Notes: generated by a model not told the origin, from the letters alone. DNA of 64,000 nucleotides from Methanoregula boonei 6A8 (GCF_000017625.1 NC_009712.1:620001-684000), one strand, 5' to 3'; counted from the first letter of the stretch, positions 17,761 through 26,116 are shown. Numbers and translations are program-made.

Positions 17761-18101
17761 ATGGTTGATGCAAAAGTCCTCGAAACAGTAAATTTTTTTG
17801 GCACACAACTCCGGAATAACGGAGTCCGCATCAACAACCTTATCCTGTTCGGCTCATCGAGCACGGGTACTGCAACAATGGGAAGTGATATTGATATCGC
17901 AATAATCTCCGAGGATTTTAAAAACCGGGATATTTTTGACCGGGCACTTCTCACAAAAGATGCAGAGATGCATACCGTAAAAAAATTCAAAGTGCCCCTT
18001 GATGTAATCACGTTACTCCGGAAGAATACCGGGATCAAAAATCCCTGATTGCAGTCACGATCCGGAAGGGGATTGCCCTTCCAACGGTATCCTCGGCATA
18101 A
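17761..18101 (+). pseudogene. Minimal nucleotidyltransferase (MNT) antitoxin, frameshifted near the C terminus
   Basis: Small nucleotidyltransferase of the HEPN/MNT toxin-antitoxin type. The fold signature is clear: LILFGSSSTGTATMGSDIDIAIIS (GSxxxG...DxD). The reading frame from ATG 17761 stops at 18048 after LLRKNTGIKNP. From 18018 a different frame continues PEEYRDQKSLIAVTIRKGIA to a TAA at 18099-18101, exactly the expected C-terminal tail, ending 2 bp before hicB. One indel near 18015 therefore breaks the gene. Catalytic residues lie before the break, so a truncated product of 95 residues could still fold in part. Its HEPN partner is also truncated. Confidence 0.8.
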
Positions 18102-18103
18102 AC

Positions 18104-18340
18104 ATGAAAACAATCAGTGAAATACGAAAAGGAGGAATTGACTTCGAAATCGCGATTGAACAGGATGAGGATGGCTGGGTTATCGTCACCATACCGGCAC
18201 TCCCGGGCTGTGTCTCTCAGGGAAAGACCGAGTCAGAGGCGAAGAAAAATAGTGCAGAAGCCATCGGACTGCATTTAAGCGCGCTCGCCCGTGATAGCCT
18301 CACCCGGAGATTGCCCGGGGAACCCGGCGGATCACCATAA
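18104..18340 (+). CDS. HicB-family antitoxin-like protein
   Basis: A 78-residue protein with the HicB partial RNase H-like fold: FEIAIEQDEDGWVIVTIPALPGCVSQGKTESEAKKNSAEAI, in which the E-D-GWV...P.LPGC.SQG.T..EA pattern is typical. HicB normally neutralises the HicA mRNA interferase, but no hicA is found next to it. The tail lacks a clear DNA-binding domain. The start ATG lies 2 bp after the expected stop of the frameshifted MNT gene, so they formed one operon. It may be an orphan antitoxin or a solitary regulator. Confidence 0.8.
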   Translation: MKTISEIRKGGIDFEIAIEQDEDGWVIVTIPALPGCVSQGKTESEAKKNSAEAIGLHLSALARDSLTRRLPGEPGGSP

Positions 18341-18384
18341 AGGTTACCGATCTTTCTGTTGAACAATTTCCTGAACTTTTATGA
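18337..18384 (+). pseudogene. Possible remnant of another antitoxin N terminus
   Basis: The frame reads IKVTDLSVEQFPELL before a stop and begins with ATA, one change from ATG. The pattern K-V-x-D-L-(T/S)-V-E-x-F-x-x-L is common at the start of small antitoxin-like proteins. Only about 15 codons survive. Confidence 0.25.
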
Positions 18385-18455
18385 TATTTCGTCCCTTCTT
18401 TTCTGACAGGTGGGATATATTCTTCTTTGAATTTCACCGGATGCAAAAAAGGAAT

Positions 18456-18580
18456 TTACTCTTTCTTCGTTTTCTTGCTATCAATACCGTACTTCTCGGC
18501 ATTCTTGTCGGCCAAGGCCTTGAATGGCCGCAATCCCGGCATTCTGCCTCTTGGGCTTGAAAAGGTGGCGGAACCGTCCG
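18456..18580 (-). pseudogene. Decayed copy 2 of the porB 3' end (about 125 bp)
   Basis: Aligns by eye over about 125 bp to the genuine porB terminus at 20122-20246. Shared runs include TACTTCTCGGCATTCTTGTC, GGCCAAGGCCT, GCCTCTTGGGCTTGAA and GGCGGAACCG. In the minus-strand frame it reads [18 protein letters not shown] and then shifts frame through a single inserted base, so the copied PorB C terminus is broken. An A-run precedes it, as at the genuine locus. It separates the toxin-antitoxin island from the Ntn-type hydrolase gene. Confidence 0.85.
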
Positions 18581-18669
18581 GGCCAGACTAATGGAAATAC
18601 CAAATGTGCGTGACGTATCCCGCACCCCCGCACCGCAAGGAACATCAGTCCCGCGGGTTACAGGAACAT

Positions 18670-19986
18670 ATGGATCTCCTGACAGGGTTAGTGACCATTT
18701 CTCTTATGGTCCCGGCGGTTTTTGCCGGGGTTGCCGGCGTACACCCGGGCCGGGCCTCCCCAGCCCCCCGTGTAACCCGTCGCGTGCTGCTTACCGCATC
18801 CCGGGGGGATGTGGACCACATTGTCATCCGCGGGGGAACCTGGGAAGCAATCGGATACGAGCTGGGGAAGCTTGCAAAGGAAAAATACGGGGTAAAACTC
18901 CTTTCTTTTACCAGCCCGGCGGTGGGAATGGAGAAGGAAGCGTACATCAGGTCCGTTTACCCCTGTCTGGCGGAAAAGATCAGAGGGATCAAAAGGGCCT
19001 ACGGAATCGACCCCGCCGATACCTCGGTCGATGCCTCGATCCTGCCCCTCACGGTCATGACCCCGGCCTGTTCCGCCCTCTTCCTTCCGCCATCGATGAC
19101 GGCGTCGGGCCATGCCACGTCCGGGAGGAACACCGACTGGGTTGCCGCTCCTGGCAAAGACGGGAAAAAGAAATTCCCGAAGAATTCCCTGGAAGCGATC
19201 ATGACCAACCTCCTGGGACAGGCCTACGTGCTGGAACTTTACCCCGATAACGGCTACGCGACCCTGGTGCTCGGGAGCACGGAACTCGCGAACGTGTTTA
19301 CCGACGGGATCAATGAGATGGGACTGGTTGTTCAGCTCCTGCAGGATGACGAAGATGTGAACACCGCGGATCCGGAAGCCCCCCTCGGGGGCGGTAAGAG
19401 CACCGCAATCAGCTTCAGCCATGCGATGAGGATGGTGCTGGAGCAGTGCGCCACGGTTGCCGAAGCAAAAGAGAAACTCCGGGCAGTCACCATGACGGTA
19501 TTCGGCCTGGCCGCCATGCATGCCCTGATCTTTGATACCTCAGGGAACGCTGTCATTGTGGAGATCGACACGAAGAAGAACCGGGTAGTCTTTACGGACT
19601 ACAAAAATATCCCGGTCCCCCTGACCAACTATGCAGTTCACCTGCACCCGGATGTCACCGCAATGGTCCCGAAATATCCTGATGAGCCCTACGATGACAC
19701 GGTCAGGAGGAGGAAACTGCATGATTTCGTGGCCGGCCACGCCGGGAAGTTTACCACGGATGATGTCTGGAATGCCATGGCTCTGGTCGAGGCAAACATG
19801 GACACTGCGCCGGACCCTCATTTCACCGGCGAGATCTTCCGGCCTGTCTGGACCGTGGTCACTGATGCCCATGACCGATCCATGGTTGTGAAGTATTTCC
19901 TCAGGGACGGTCCCGGCTACGACCCGGTCAGGAAGGCGCATGAAACCGTCTATGCCGAACCATTTACCTTCTGGCTCCGGAGATAA
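18670..19986 (+). CDS. Secreted C45/choloylglycine-type Ntn hydrolase (linear amide hydrolase family)
   Basis: About 438 residues, probable N-terminal-nucleophile amidase or acyltransferase related to the C45 (acyl-CoA:6-APA acyltransferase) and Phospholipase B-like groups. The N terminus is a signal peptide (LLTGLVTISLMVPAVFAGVAG). The candidate nucleophile is Cys134 in TPACSALFLPP, followed by GRNTDW (Arg153, Asn154, Asp156), the usual Cys...RNxDW arrangement. A later DTSGNAVIVEID strand fits the fold. Cleavage before Cys134 would make it autoproteolytic; that is inferred. The ATG at 18670 opens into the signal peptide. It lies between a decayed and the genuine porB 3' end, so it was probably acquired. 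The substrate is unknown. Confidence 0.7.
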   Translation: MDLLTGLVTISLMVPAVFAGVAGVHPGRASPAPRVTRRVLLTASRGDVDHIVIRGGTWEAIGYELGKLAKEKYGVKLLSFTSPAVGMEKEAYIRSVYPCLAEKIRGIKRAYGIDPADTSVDASILPLTVMTPACSALFLPPSMTASGHATSGRNTDWVAAPGKDGKKKFPKNSLEAIMTNLLGQAYVLELYPDNGYATLVLGSTELANVFTDGINEMGLVVQLLQDDEDVNTADPEAPLGGGKSTAISFSHAMRMVLEQCATVAEAKEKLRAVTMTVFGLAAMHALIFDTSGNAVIVEIDTKKNRVVFTDYKNIPVPLTNYAVHLHPDVTAMVPKYPDEPYDDTVRRRKLHDFVAGHAGKFTTDDVWNAMALVEANMDTAPDPHFTGEIFRPVWTVVTDAHDRSMVVKYFLRDGPGYDPVRKAHETVYAEPFTFWLRR

Positions 19987-19998
19987 AAGGGGCAGCCG

Positions 19999-20027
19999 CA
20001 TGCCGGCAGGAAAGCCTGTCGGGCATG
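19999..20027 (+). terminator. Strong stem-loop after the Ntn-hydrolase gene
   Basis: CATGCCGGCAGG (19999-20010) pairs with CCTGTCGGGCATG (20015-20027) around a 4-base loop, with one bulge. It lies 13 bp past the stop codon and in front of the convergent porB terminator. Confidence 0.55.
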
Positions 20028-20110
20028 AGGGGAGCGATGAGGATATGCATATAAGGTGCTGACAGGTTCATGGCGGATCGTCGCAATCAGCCGACGCCAT
20101 ATATCCTCAC

Positions 20111-20119
20111 AAAAAAAAA
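20111..20119 (-). terminator. T-run terminator of the por operon (minus strand)
   Basis: Nine A on the plus strand, giving T9 in the por transcript, lie just past the porB stop. The same A-rich tract precedes both decayed porB-tail copies. Confidence 0.6.
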
Positions 20120-20121
20120 GG

Positions 20122-21021
20122 TTACTCTTTCTTCGCTATCTTGATATCAATGCCATACTTCTCGGCATTCTTGTCGGCCAAGGCCTGGATCGCCGCGATC
20201 TCGGCGTCCTGCCTCTTGGGCTTGAAGAGATGGCGGAACCGTTTCTGGGTCTTGAGGTACTCCTCGACGGGTTTCCTGACCACTTTCTTTGCCTTGGTCA
20301 CCTTTCCGTCCACCATCTCGTAGTTCACCCAGAGGCCGGTCTCGATGGCGAGTTTTGCAATCGCGATCGTCTGCTCGCCTTCGAATCCCCAGCCGGTGCA
20401 GCAGGGTACATGGATCTGGACATAGGTCGGGCCAACGGTGTTGAGCGCCTTTTCCACTTTCTGGAGCAGGTCGTTTGGGTAGGCAATCGATGCCGTTGCC
20501 ACATAGGGAGAACCGTGGGCCGCAAGGATCGCTGGCATGTCCTTTTTCGGGCGCTTGTTCCCGAAGGACTGGGAGCCTGCCGGGCTCGTGGTCGTACTCG
20601 CATCGTACGGCGTTGCACCGGACCGCTGGATACCGGTGTTCATATAGGCCTCGTTATCGTAGCAGATGTAGGTGATATCGTGGCCGCGTTCGAACGCGCC
20701 GCTGATGCAGAGCATCCCGATATCAAAGGTCGCGCCGTCGCCGGCCATCACGATGACTTTCTCTTTCCTGCCCTGCTTCTTGAGGGAGGACTCTATCCCG
20801 GAGGCAACTGCCGAAGCGTTCTCAAAGAGCGAGTGTATCCACGGGACCTTCCACGCAGTCTCGGGGTACGGCGTGGAGAAGACTTCCATGCAGCCCGTTG
20901 AAGAGACGACAATGGACTCCGGTCCGGCCGCCTTGAGCATGAGCCGTGCGGCAAGTGCCGCCCCGCATCCTCCGCAGGCCCGGTGGCCGGCGTCGAAAAG
21001 TTCGCAGGATTTGTCCGCCAT
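20122..21021 (-). CDS. porB: Pyruvate:ferredoxin oxidoreductase beta subunit
   Basis: Thiamine-diphosphate-binding subunit of the four-subunit enzyme that reversibly makes pyruvate from acetyl-CoA, CO2 and reduced ferredoxin; in methanogens it mainly fixes carbon. At 299 residues it shows the TPP motif [10 protein letters not shown]...[15 protein letters not shown] and cluster Cys in RACGGCGAA with further Cys at SSTGCME and PCCTGWG. It is the last gene of porGDAB, 3 bp after porA. Its 3' end is the source of two decayed duplicates at 17.6 and 18.5 kb. Confidence 0.96.
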   Translation of the reverse strand: MADKSCELFDAGHRACGGCGAALAARLMLKAAGPESIVVSSTGCMEVFSTPYPETAWKVPWIHSLFENASAVASGIESSLKKQGRKEKVIVMAGDGATFDIGMLCISGAFERGHDITYICYDNEAYMNTGIQRSGATPYDASTTTSPAGSQSFGNKRPKKDMPAILAAHGSPYVATASIAYPNDLLQKVEKALNTVGPTYVQIHVPCCTGWGFEGEQTIAIAKLAIETGLWVNYEMVDGKVTKAKKVVRKPVEEYLKTQKRFRHLFKPKRQDAEIAAIQALADKNAEKYGIDIKIAKKE

Positions 21022-21024
21022 GAT

Positions 21025-22179
21025 TTAGAGCACCTCCTTACGCAGCCCGATAAACTGATCTCCCTTACCTTTTTCGGCAAGCGCGACAACCTCGCGGATG
21101 TCCTTCTTGCGCACATCTCTTCCGCCAAGTCCGATGATGTAATCGTACACCGGGATGCCGGAACCGTAGAGTGCGTCTTTTACTTCGAGTGCGGTGGCAC
21201 CTTTCGCGCCAAGCGAGATGTTCTTGTCGAGCACGGCAACGTGCTTTGCGCCTTTGAGGGCCTTTGCCACATCTTCTGACGGGAACGGGCGGAAGACCCG
21301 GATCTTCAGAAGCCCGACTTTCTTTCCTTCTTTTCGCATCTCGTCGATGGTGTCCTTGACGGTACCGCAGATCGAACCCATGGCAACGATCACGGTCTCT
21401 GCATCCTCAAGCTGGTAGCCCTCGACAAGAGCGCTGTAGTCACGGCCGAACATCTTCCCGAACTCGGCCCCTGCTGCCCGGATCGCGACCGCTGCTTCCT
21501 TGACGGCCTTGTCGATCTCGTACCGGAACTCAAGGTAATACTCGGGCGTTGCGTACATCCCGAAACTGATGGGGTCGGCTGCATCGAGCCGTTCCTTTGG
21601 CGAAAACTTCGGGAGGTACTTGTCCGCATCCTCCTGCGAGATCATGTCCACCGGCTCGTACGTATGCGAGAGAATAAATCCGTCAAAACAGACCATCGCC
21701 GGGAGCTGCACGGTGGGGTTTTCCGCTACCTTGTAGGCGATATAGTGGAGGTCGGTTGCTTCCTGGTTGTCCTCGGCATAGAACTGGAGCCAGCCGGAGT
21801 CCCGCAGGGAAATCGAGTCCTGCTGGTCGTTCCAGATGGAGAGCGGGGCGCCCATGGCCCGGTTGGCAATGGTCATAACAATGGGCAGGCGCATGCCGGC
21901 CACGTTGAAGCAGACCTCGTACATCAGGGCAAGGCCCTGCGAGGTGGTGGCGGAGTACGTCCGGGATCCCGCGGCGCTCGCCCCAAGGCAGGCGGAGAGC
22001 GCGGAGAACTCGCTCTCGACCGTGATGTAGTCCGCGTCAAGTTTCCCGTTTGCAACCATCTCGGCGAGCGCTTCGACGATGTGGGTCTGGGGGGTGATCG
22101 GGTACGCGGAGACGACCTGCGGGCGGCAGAGCCGGACCGCCTCGGCGACAGCCATCGAGCCTTCGGTGATTTCAAGCAT
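21025..22179 (-). CDS. porA: Pyruvate:ferredoxin oxidoreductase alpha subunit
   Basis: The 384-residue alpha subunit carries the PFOR domain I/II region that forms the active site with PorB. Segments typical of the family are AYPITPQTHIVEALAEMV near the N terminus, ESEFSALSACLGASAAGSRTYSATTSQGLALM, and the C-terminal transketolase-like domain with VGLLKIRVFRPFPSEDV. The start ATG directly abuts the porD stop (TAG then CAT on the plus strand), so translation is coupled. Confidence 0.96.
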   Translation of the reverse strand: MLEITEGSMAVAEAVRLCRPQVVSAYPITPQTHIVEALAEMVANGKLDADYITVESEFSALSACLGASAAGSRTYSATTSQGLALMYEVCFNVAGMRLPIVMTIANRAMGAPLSIWNDQQDSISLRDSGWLQFYAEDNQEATDLHYIAYKVAENPTVQLPAMVCFDGFILSHTYEPVDMISQEDADKYLPKFSPKERLDAADPISFGMYATPEYYLEFRYEIDKAVKEAAVAIRAAGAEFGKMFGRDYSALVEGYQLEDAETVIVAMGSICGTVKDTIDEMRKEGKKVGLLKIRVFRPFPSEDVAKALKGAKHVAVLDKNISLGAKGATALEVKDALYGSGIPVYDYIIGLGGRDVRKKDIREVVALAEKGKGDQFIGLRKEVL

Positions 22180-22440
22180 CTACTTCTCCTCCTGTTTCAT
22201 TGCGATCGCATCTTTCGGACACTCGGTTGCGCACATGCCGCAGCCCTTGCAGTAGGCATAATCGGGATCGAAGAACCCTTCGGTATCTTCGGTGATGCAA
22301 CCTTCGGGGCAGATGATCTGGCAGGTCCCGCACTTGGAACACTTGCCGTGGTCGAAGATGGGCTTGAAGACCCGCCACGAACCGGTCTTGTTGTCCCGTG
22401 ATTTTCCGGGCCGGGCCCGGCAGCCGATTGCAAGCGCCAT
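22180..22440 (-). CDS. porD: Pyruvate:ferredoxin oxidoreductase delta subunit (2x[4Fe-4S])
   Basis: An 86-residue ferredoxin-like subunit that passes electrons from the active site to external ferredoxin. Two classical cluster motifs are visible: CSKCGTCQIICP and CKGCGMCATECP. The ATG overlaps the porG stop by one base (TAATG), and the gene ends directly before porA, as expected in a porGDAB operon. Confidence 0.96.
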   Translation of the reverse strand: MALAIGCRARPGKSRDNKTGSWRVFKPIFDHGKCSKCGTCQIICPEGCITEDTEGFFDPDYAYCKGCGMCATECPKDAIAMKQEEK

Positions 22441-22985
22441 TATGCCGCCGCCCCCTTCACGTGCTCGAACGCCTGCCGCGCTGCCTCGATATTCTTCTCC
22501 GCGAGCTCTTTTGGGAACCGGTGGTAGAGTGCATTCCTGAGTGCATCGAACTTGATCTCGCCGGTTGCTGCGGCAAATGCTCCCATGAGGGAAGTATTGG
22601 TGATGGGAAGCCCGATCACCTTGAGCGCAATGGATGTCGCATCGATGGTGATCAGCTTAACGCCTTCGGGCACTTGGTAATCCGGTGCCTTTTCGGTATT
22701 GACAATCACGATGCCACCCTTTTTTACTCCCGAAAAAACATTCACGTCTTTGATGAGCGTGCTGTCCTGGACAATGATATAGTCCGGTTCGTACACCTGG
22801 CTCCGGAGCCGGATCTTACGGTCGTCAAACCGTACGAATGCCTGCACCGGGGCACCGCGCCGTTCGACACCAAAGGCCGGGAACGCCTGCGAAAAAACGC
22901 CCCCTTCAAACGCAGCAACAGCAATAAGTTCCGCAGCGGTGACCGATCCCTGGCCACCCCTGCCGTGGATACGAAGTTCTCTCAA
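22440..22985 (-). CDS. porG: Pyruvate:ferredoxin oxidoreductase gamma subunit (TTG start)
   Basis: A 181-residue gamma subunit opening with LRELRIHGRGGQGSVTAAEL, the family signature. The reading frame stays open far upstream, but the family N terminus and a GAGGGG ribosome-binding site seven bases upstream select TTG at 22985 as the start. A TATA-like TTTATATCG lies about 30-40 bp further upstream, making this the first gene of the por operon. The long upstream frame, which overlaps marker protein 12, is not coding. Confidence 0.92.
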   Translation of the reverse strand: MRELRIHGRGGQGSVTAAELIAVAAFEGGVFSQAFPAFGVERRGAPVQAFVRFDDRKIRLRSQVYEPDYIIVQDSTLIKDVNVFSGVKKGGIVIVNTEKAPDYQVPEGVKLITIDATSIALKVIGLPITNTSLMGAFAAATGEIKFDALRNALYHRFPKELAEKNIEAARQAFEHVKGAAA

Positions 22986-23028
22986 AGAAAAACCCCTCAG
23001 TAATTTTACATGATAAATCGATATAAAT

Positions 23029-23907
23029 CTAGAGATCCACATCGAGGCCAAGGATCTCTTCTGCCCCGGAAAAGACTTCGCGGGCAATACGTGCCAGACC
23101 GCGGGATGCGCACCATTCATCGTAAACGGCCACATCCGTGCCCAGAAGCGATTCAACTTCAGGGGCAAGAAGGGGGGCAAGTGACCCGGCAAGCGCGACT
23201 TGGGCGCGCGGGTTGAGCAGCAGGAGTGCCGCGCATTCCATGGCCGAGAACATGGCCACGGTCCGGATACGCAGGGACTCGTCATCGGGAAGGGAATAGT
23301 TCACCCCGGCCTGCTGGAAGGCCTCGTTTGCGGTGCATTCTCCCGCATCCACCCGGCGGATGGCATCGACATCCAGCGCACCGTGCCGGGTGCCGGGGGC
23401 AAAGATACAGGCATCAAATGCCCCGACCAGTTTTCCCGCCGAAACAAGCAGGGTCACGGTGTTGGAACTGGCATCCGAGACTACGACATCGTCTCCCAGG
23501 TCCTGGCAGACCTCAAATGCAATCCCGATCTTTTCCGGGCTGGACTGGTGGGAGTACGCCTTGAATCGGGGATCGGTCGGGGAGTCCCGGTGCAGGCCGG
23601 GGATGACCACAGTGGGCAGGCCGCTTTTTTTGATCTCGTCAAAGACCTTTGTACCGCCGCCGACATGCTTGCCCGCACCCTCGCGGCTGACAATGCCCCG
23701 GTTTTTTATCTTGTCGATCCCGGTAATCCGGGAGAAGTTGTCGCCCATCGAGTAACACAGGGCGATCCCCTCGATCTCTTCGGGGGGGCAGAGGCGGCCG
23801 AGATCTGCAACGGAAAAGCCGGTGGCCTCCTCGCGCGTCAGCTTGAACTGCCCGGTCTCTGAGGAGAAGCGCATGGCGGTCGTGCCGTGATCGATCCCGA
23901 TGAACAT
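23029..23907 (-). CDS. Methanogenesis marker protein 12
   Basis: A 292-residue protein of the methanogen-specific marker 12 family, whose biochemical role is not established. The N terminus MFIGIDHGTTAMRF is the phosphate-1 motif of the ASKHA (sugar kinase/Hsp70/actin) fold, so nucleotide binding is expected. GRTG-like and LAGSLAP segments follow in the C-terminal half. The ATG at 23907 fits the family; the frame continues far upstream without a gene. It is divergent from the GalE-like gene and transcribed towards porG, 44 bp away, possibly as part of the same regulon. Confidence 0.88.
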   Translation of the reverse strand: MFIGIDHGTTAMRFSSETGQFKLTREEATGFSVADLGRLCPPEEIEGIALCYSMGDNFSRITGIDKIKNRGIVSREGAGKHVGGGTKVFDEIKKSGLPTVVIPGLHRDSPTDPRFKAYSHQSSPEKIGIAFEVCQDLGDDVVVSDASSNTVTLLVSAGKLVGAFDACIFAPGTRHGALDVDAIRRVDAGECTANEAFQQAGVNYSLPDDESLRIRTVAMFSAMECAALLLLNPRAQVALAGSLAPLLAPEVESLLGTDVAVYDEWCASRGLARIAREVFSGAEEILGLDVDL

Positions 23908-23946
23908 AGCAGTAATCCTATAGCATAACCTACATATTAGGTATTG

Positions 23947-24879
23947 ATGTTTGATGTGGTGACAGGCGGGGCCGGGTTTATCGGCTCCCATCTGGTTGAC
24001 ACGCTCGTTGCCCAGGGTAACGAGGTGCTGGTCATCGACTCGCTCTGTGCAGGACGCCGGGAATGTATTGCCCGGCACATCGACAACGGCGCGGCCCGGT
24101 TTGTCCGGGCTGACCTGCTGGACGACGGCTGGCAGGAACATATCGATGGGGCGGACCGCCTCTTCCACCTTGCAGCGGACCCGGATGTCCGGCAGAGCGC
24201 CATTAATCCTGATCCCACAATGCAGAACAATATCATGGCCACGTACCGGGTTCTTGAGGCAATGCGCCGGTACGAGGTCACGGAGCTCGTGTTTACCTCC
24301 ACATCCACCGTATATGGCGATGCAACCGTTATTCCCACGCCGGAGGATTATGCCCCCCTCCTTCCTATATCCGTGTACGGGGCAAGCAAGCTGGCCTGCG
24401 AGGCGCTGATCTCCTCGTACTGCTATTCCTTTGGCATGAAATCCTGGATCTACCGGTTTGCCAATATCGTGGGCGAGCGCAGCGGCCATGGCGTTATCAC
24501 GGATTTCATCAGGAAACTCAGGGAAAACCCGGCCGAACTTGAGATCCTTGGGGACGGGAAACAGGCCAAGTCCTATCTTGAAGTACACGAGTGCGTTGCC
24601 GCCATGCTCTTTGCCCTGCGCACACGGGGGACAGTCAATATCTTCAACATCGGTTCCGAGGACTGGATCGATGTAAAGAGCATCGCCGAGATCGTGGCCG
24701 AGGAGATGCACCTGCCGGACGTGAAGTTCCGATTCACGGGAGGCGAGCGCGGCTGGGTGGGCGATGTGCCCCGGATGCAGTTGTCCATCGAACGGATCAA
24801 AGGCAAGCGCTGGAAGCCCGAACTTGGATCCCGGGAGAGCGTACGGCTTGCTGCCCGCGACCTGGTCCGATCCGGATAA
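23947..24879 (+). CDS. NAD-dependent epimerase/dehydratase (UDP-glucose 4-epimerase-like)
   Basis: An extended short-chain dehydrogenase acting on nucleotide sugars, 311 residues. The Rossmann motif is at the N terminus (VVTGGAGFIGSHLV). The catalytic set is Thr/Ser in VFTSTSTVYGD and Tyr-x3-Lys in YGASKLACEA. The segment RFANIVGERSGHGVITDF matches GalE-type proteins. The start is ATG 23947 with a TATA-like element 20-30 bp upstream, consistent with a leaderless transcript. It precedes apgM by 10 bp. It probably feeds surface-glycan synthesis; the exact sugar is unknown. Confidence 0.88.
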   Translation: MFDVVTGGAGFIGSHLVDTLVAQGNEVLVIDSLCAGRRECIARHIDNGAARFVRADLLDDGWQEHIDGADRLFHLAADPDVRQSAINPDPTMQNNIMATYRVLEAMRRYEVTELVFTSTSTVYGDATVIPTPEDYAPLLPISVYGASKLACEALISSYCYSFGMKSWIYRFANIVGERSGHGVITDFIRKLRENPAELEILGDGKQAKSYLEVHECVAAMLFALRTRGTVNIFNIGSEDWIDVKSIAEIVAEEMHLPDVKFRFTGGERGWVGDVPRMQLSIERIKGKRWKPELGSRESVRLAARDLVRSG

Positions 24880-24889
24880 GGGGATTTTT

Positions 24890-26041
24890 ATGAAGTGTAT
24901 CCTTATTCTTGGGGATGGCATGGCAGATGAGCAGATCCCGGAACTGGGGGGAAAGACCCCGTTAGAGTACGCAAAGACGCCCAACCTGGACCGGATGGCA
25001 CAGGAAGGTGCGTGCGGCATGCTGCACACGATTCCTGATGGTTTTGAGGCGGGAAGCGATATCGCGAACATGTCTATCCTCGGGTATGCGCCGGAAAAGT
25101 ACTATACCGGCCGCGGGCCCCTGGAAGCGCTGAGCATGGGCGTTGATCTCGCTCCGACCGATGTTGCATACCGGTGCAACATCGTGACTGTCAGGGATGA
25201 GATTATGGCGGATTTTTCCGCAGGCCACATCAGCAGTGCAGAAGCAGCGGAACTTTTTGCGTCTCTTGCCCCCGCGGTTCCGCGTGTTCTCCTCCGGGCC
25301 GGGGTCAGTTACCGCAACCTCCTTGTCGTCCCCAACGGGTCGGCAGCTGACTCCTCCGCACCTCATGATATCGTGGGCCAGCCGATCGCAGCCTACCTGC
25401 CCCGGAACGGCGACGCCGATATCCTGCTGTCTGCCATGGCAAAGAGCCGCGAGGTGTTTGCCGGCCACCCGGTAAACGTGGCACGCGTCCGGGCAGGAAA
25501 ACTGCCGGCAACGCAGATCTGGCCGTGGAGCGGCGGGCGGCGCCCGGCCTTTCCTTCCTTCTTTGAAAAGTACCATCGCCGGGGAGGCATGATATCGGCC
25601 GTCGATCTCTTAAACGGCATTGCCCGCTGTGCCGGCATGGAGGTCATCAAAGTCCCCGGCGCCACGGGATATTTCGATACGGACTATATGGCAAAGGCAC
25701 GGTATGCACTCGATGCAATCCGGCGCCTTGATTTTGTCTATGTCCATATCGAAGCTCCCGATGAGGCCGGGCACGAAGGGAGTATAGAGGAGAAAGTCCG
25801 GGCCATCGAGAACGTGGACAGGGTGGCCGGTGCCATACGAGCAGAGTTTGATGGCATTATTGCGGTTCTCCCGGATCACCCGACACCGATCCGGATTAAA
25901 ACGCATTCCCGTGAACCGGTGCCGTTCGTAGTGACAGGCAAAGGTACGGATTCCTGCACACAGTTCTCCGAGAAAGAGGCACAGTCGGGGATGCTTGGGA
26001 CACGGAAGGCAACTGAGCTCCTCTCATTCCTCTTTGCATAA
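24890..26041 (+). CDS. apgM: Cofactor-independent phosphoglycerate mutase, archaeal type
   Basis: Interconverts 3- and 2-phosphoglycerate in gluconeogenesis/glycolysis. The 383-residue alkaline-phosphatase-superfamily enzyme starts MKCILILGDGMADEQIPEL, where Asp is a metal ligand. It carries the phospho-acceptor Ser region NMSILGYAPEKYYTGRGPLEA and later metal ligands HIEAPDEAGHEG and PDHPTPIRIKTHS. The ATG at 24890 follows AAGGGG; a long in-frame extension upstream inside the epimerase gene is rejected. A T-run follows the stop. Confidence 0.95.
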   Translation: MKCILILGDGMADEQIPELGGKTPLEYAKTPNLDRMAQEGACGMLHTIPDGFEAGSDIANMSILGYAPEKYYTGRGPLEALSMGVDLAPTDVAYRCNIVTVRDEIMADFSAGHISSAEAAELFASLAPAVPRVLLRAGVSYRNLLVVPNGSAADSSAPHDIVGQPIAAYLPRNGDADILLSAMAKSREVFAGHPVNVARVRAGKLPATQIWPWSGGRRPAFPSFFEKYHRRGGMISAVDLLNGIARCAGMEVIKVPGATGYFDTDYMAKARYALDAIRRLDFVYVHIEAPDEAGHEGSIEEKVRAIENVDRVAGAIRAEFDGIIAVLPDHPTPIRIKTHSREPVPFVVTGKGTDSCTQFSEKEAQSGMLGTRKATELLSFLFA

Positions 26042-26049
26042 TTTTTTTT
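26042..26049 (+). terminator. T-run terminator of apgM
   Basis: An eight-T run immediately follows the apgM stop codon, upstream of the orc1/cdc6 promoter region. Confidence 0.55.
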
Positions 26050-26116
26050 AAAAGGCGATGTGGCATCAGTCCCCTGCTTCATCACGAATGTCAGTGGGGG
26101 TAACTTTCATCATTTG

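Noticed and set aside
22986-23285. Extension of the porG frame to ATG 23285
   Set aside because: It overlaps marker protein 12 and lacks family similarity; the TTG at 22985 has a good ribosome-binding site and the family N terminus.
23908-25071. Long minus-strand open frame upstream of marker protein 12 (up to 680 residues)
   Set aside because: It runs antisense through the GalE-like and apgM genes; the family N terminus is at 23907, and the rest is a shadow of real genes.
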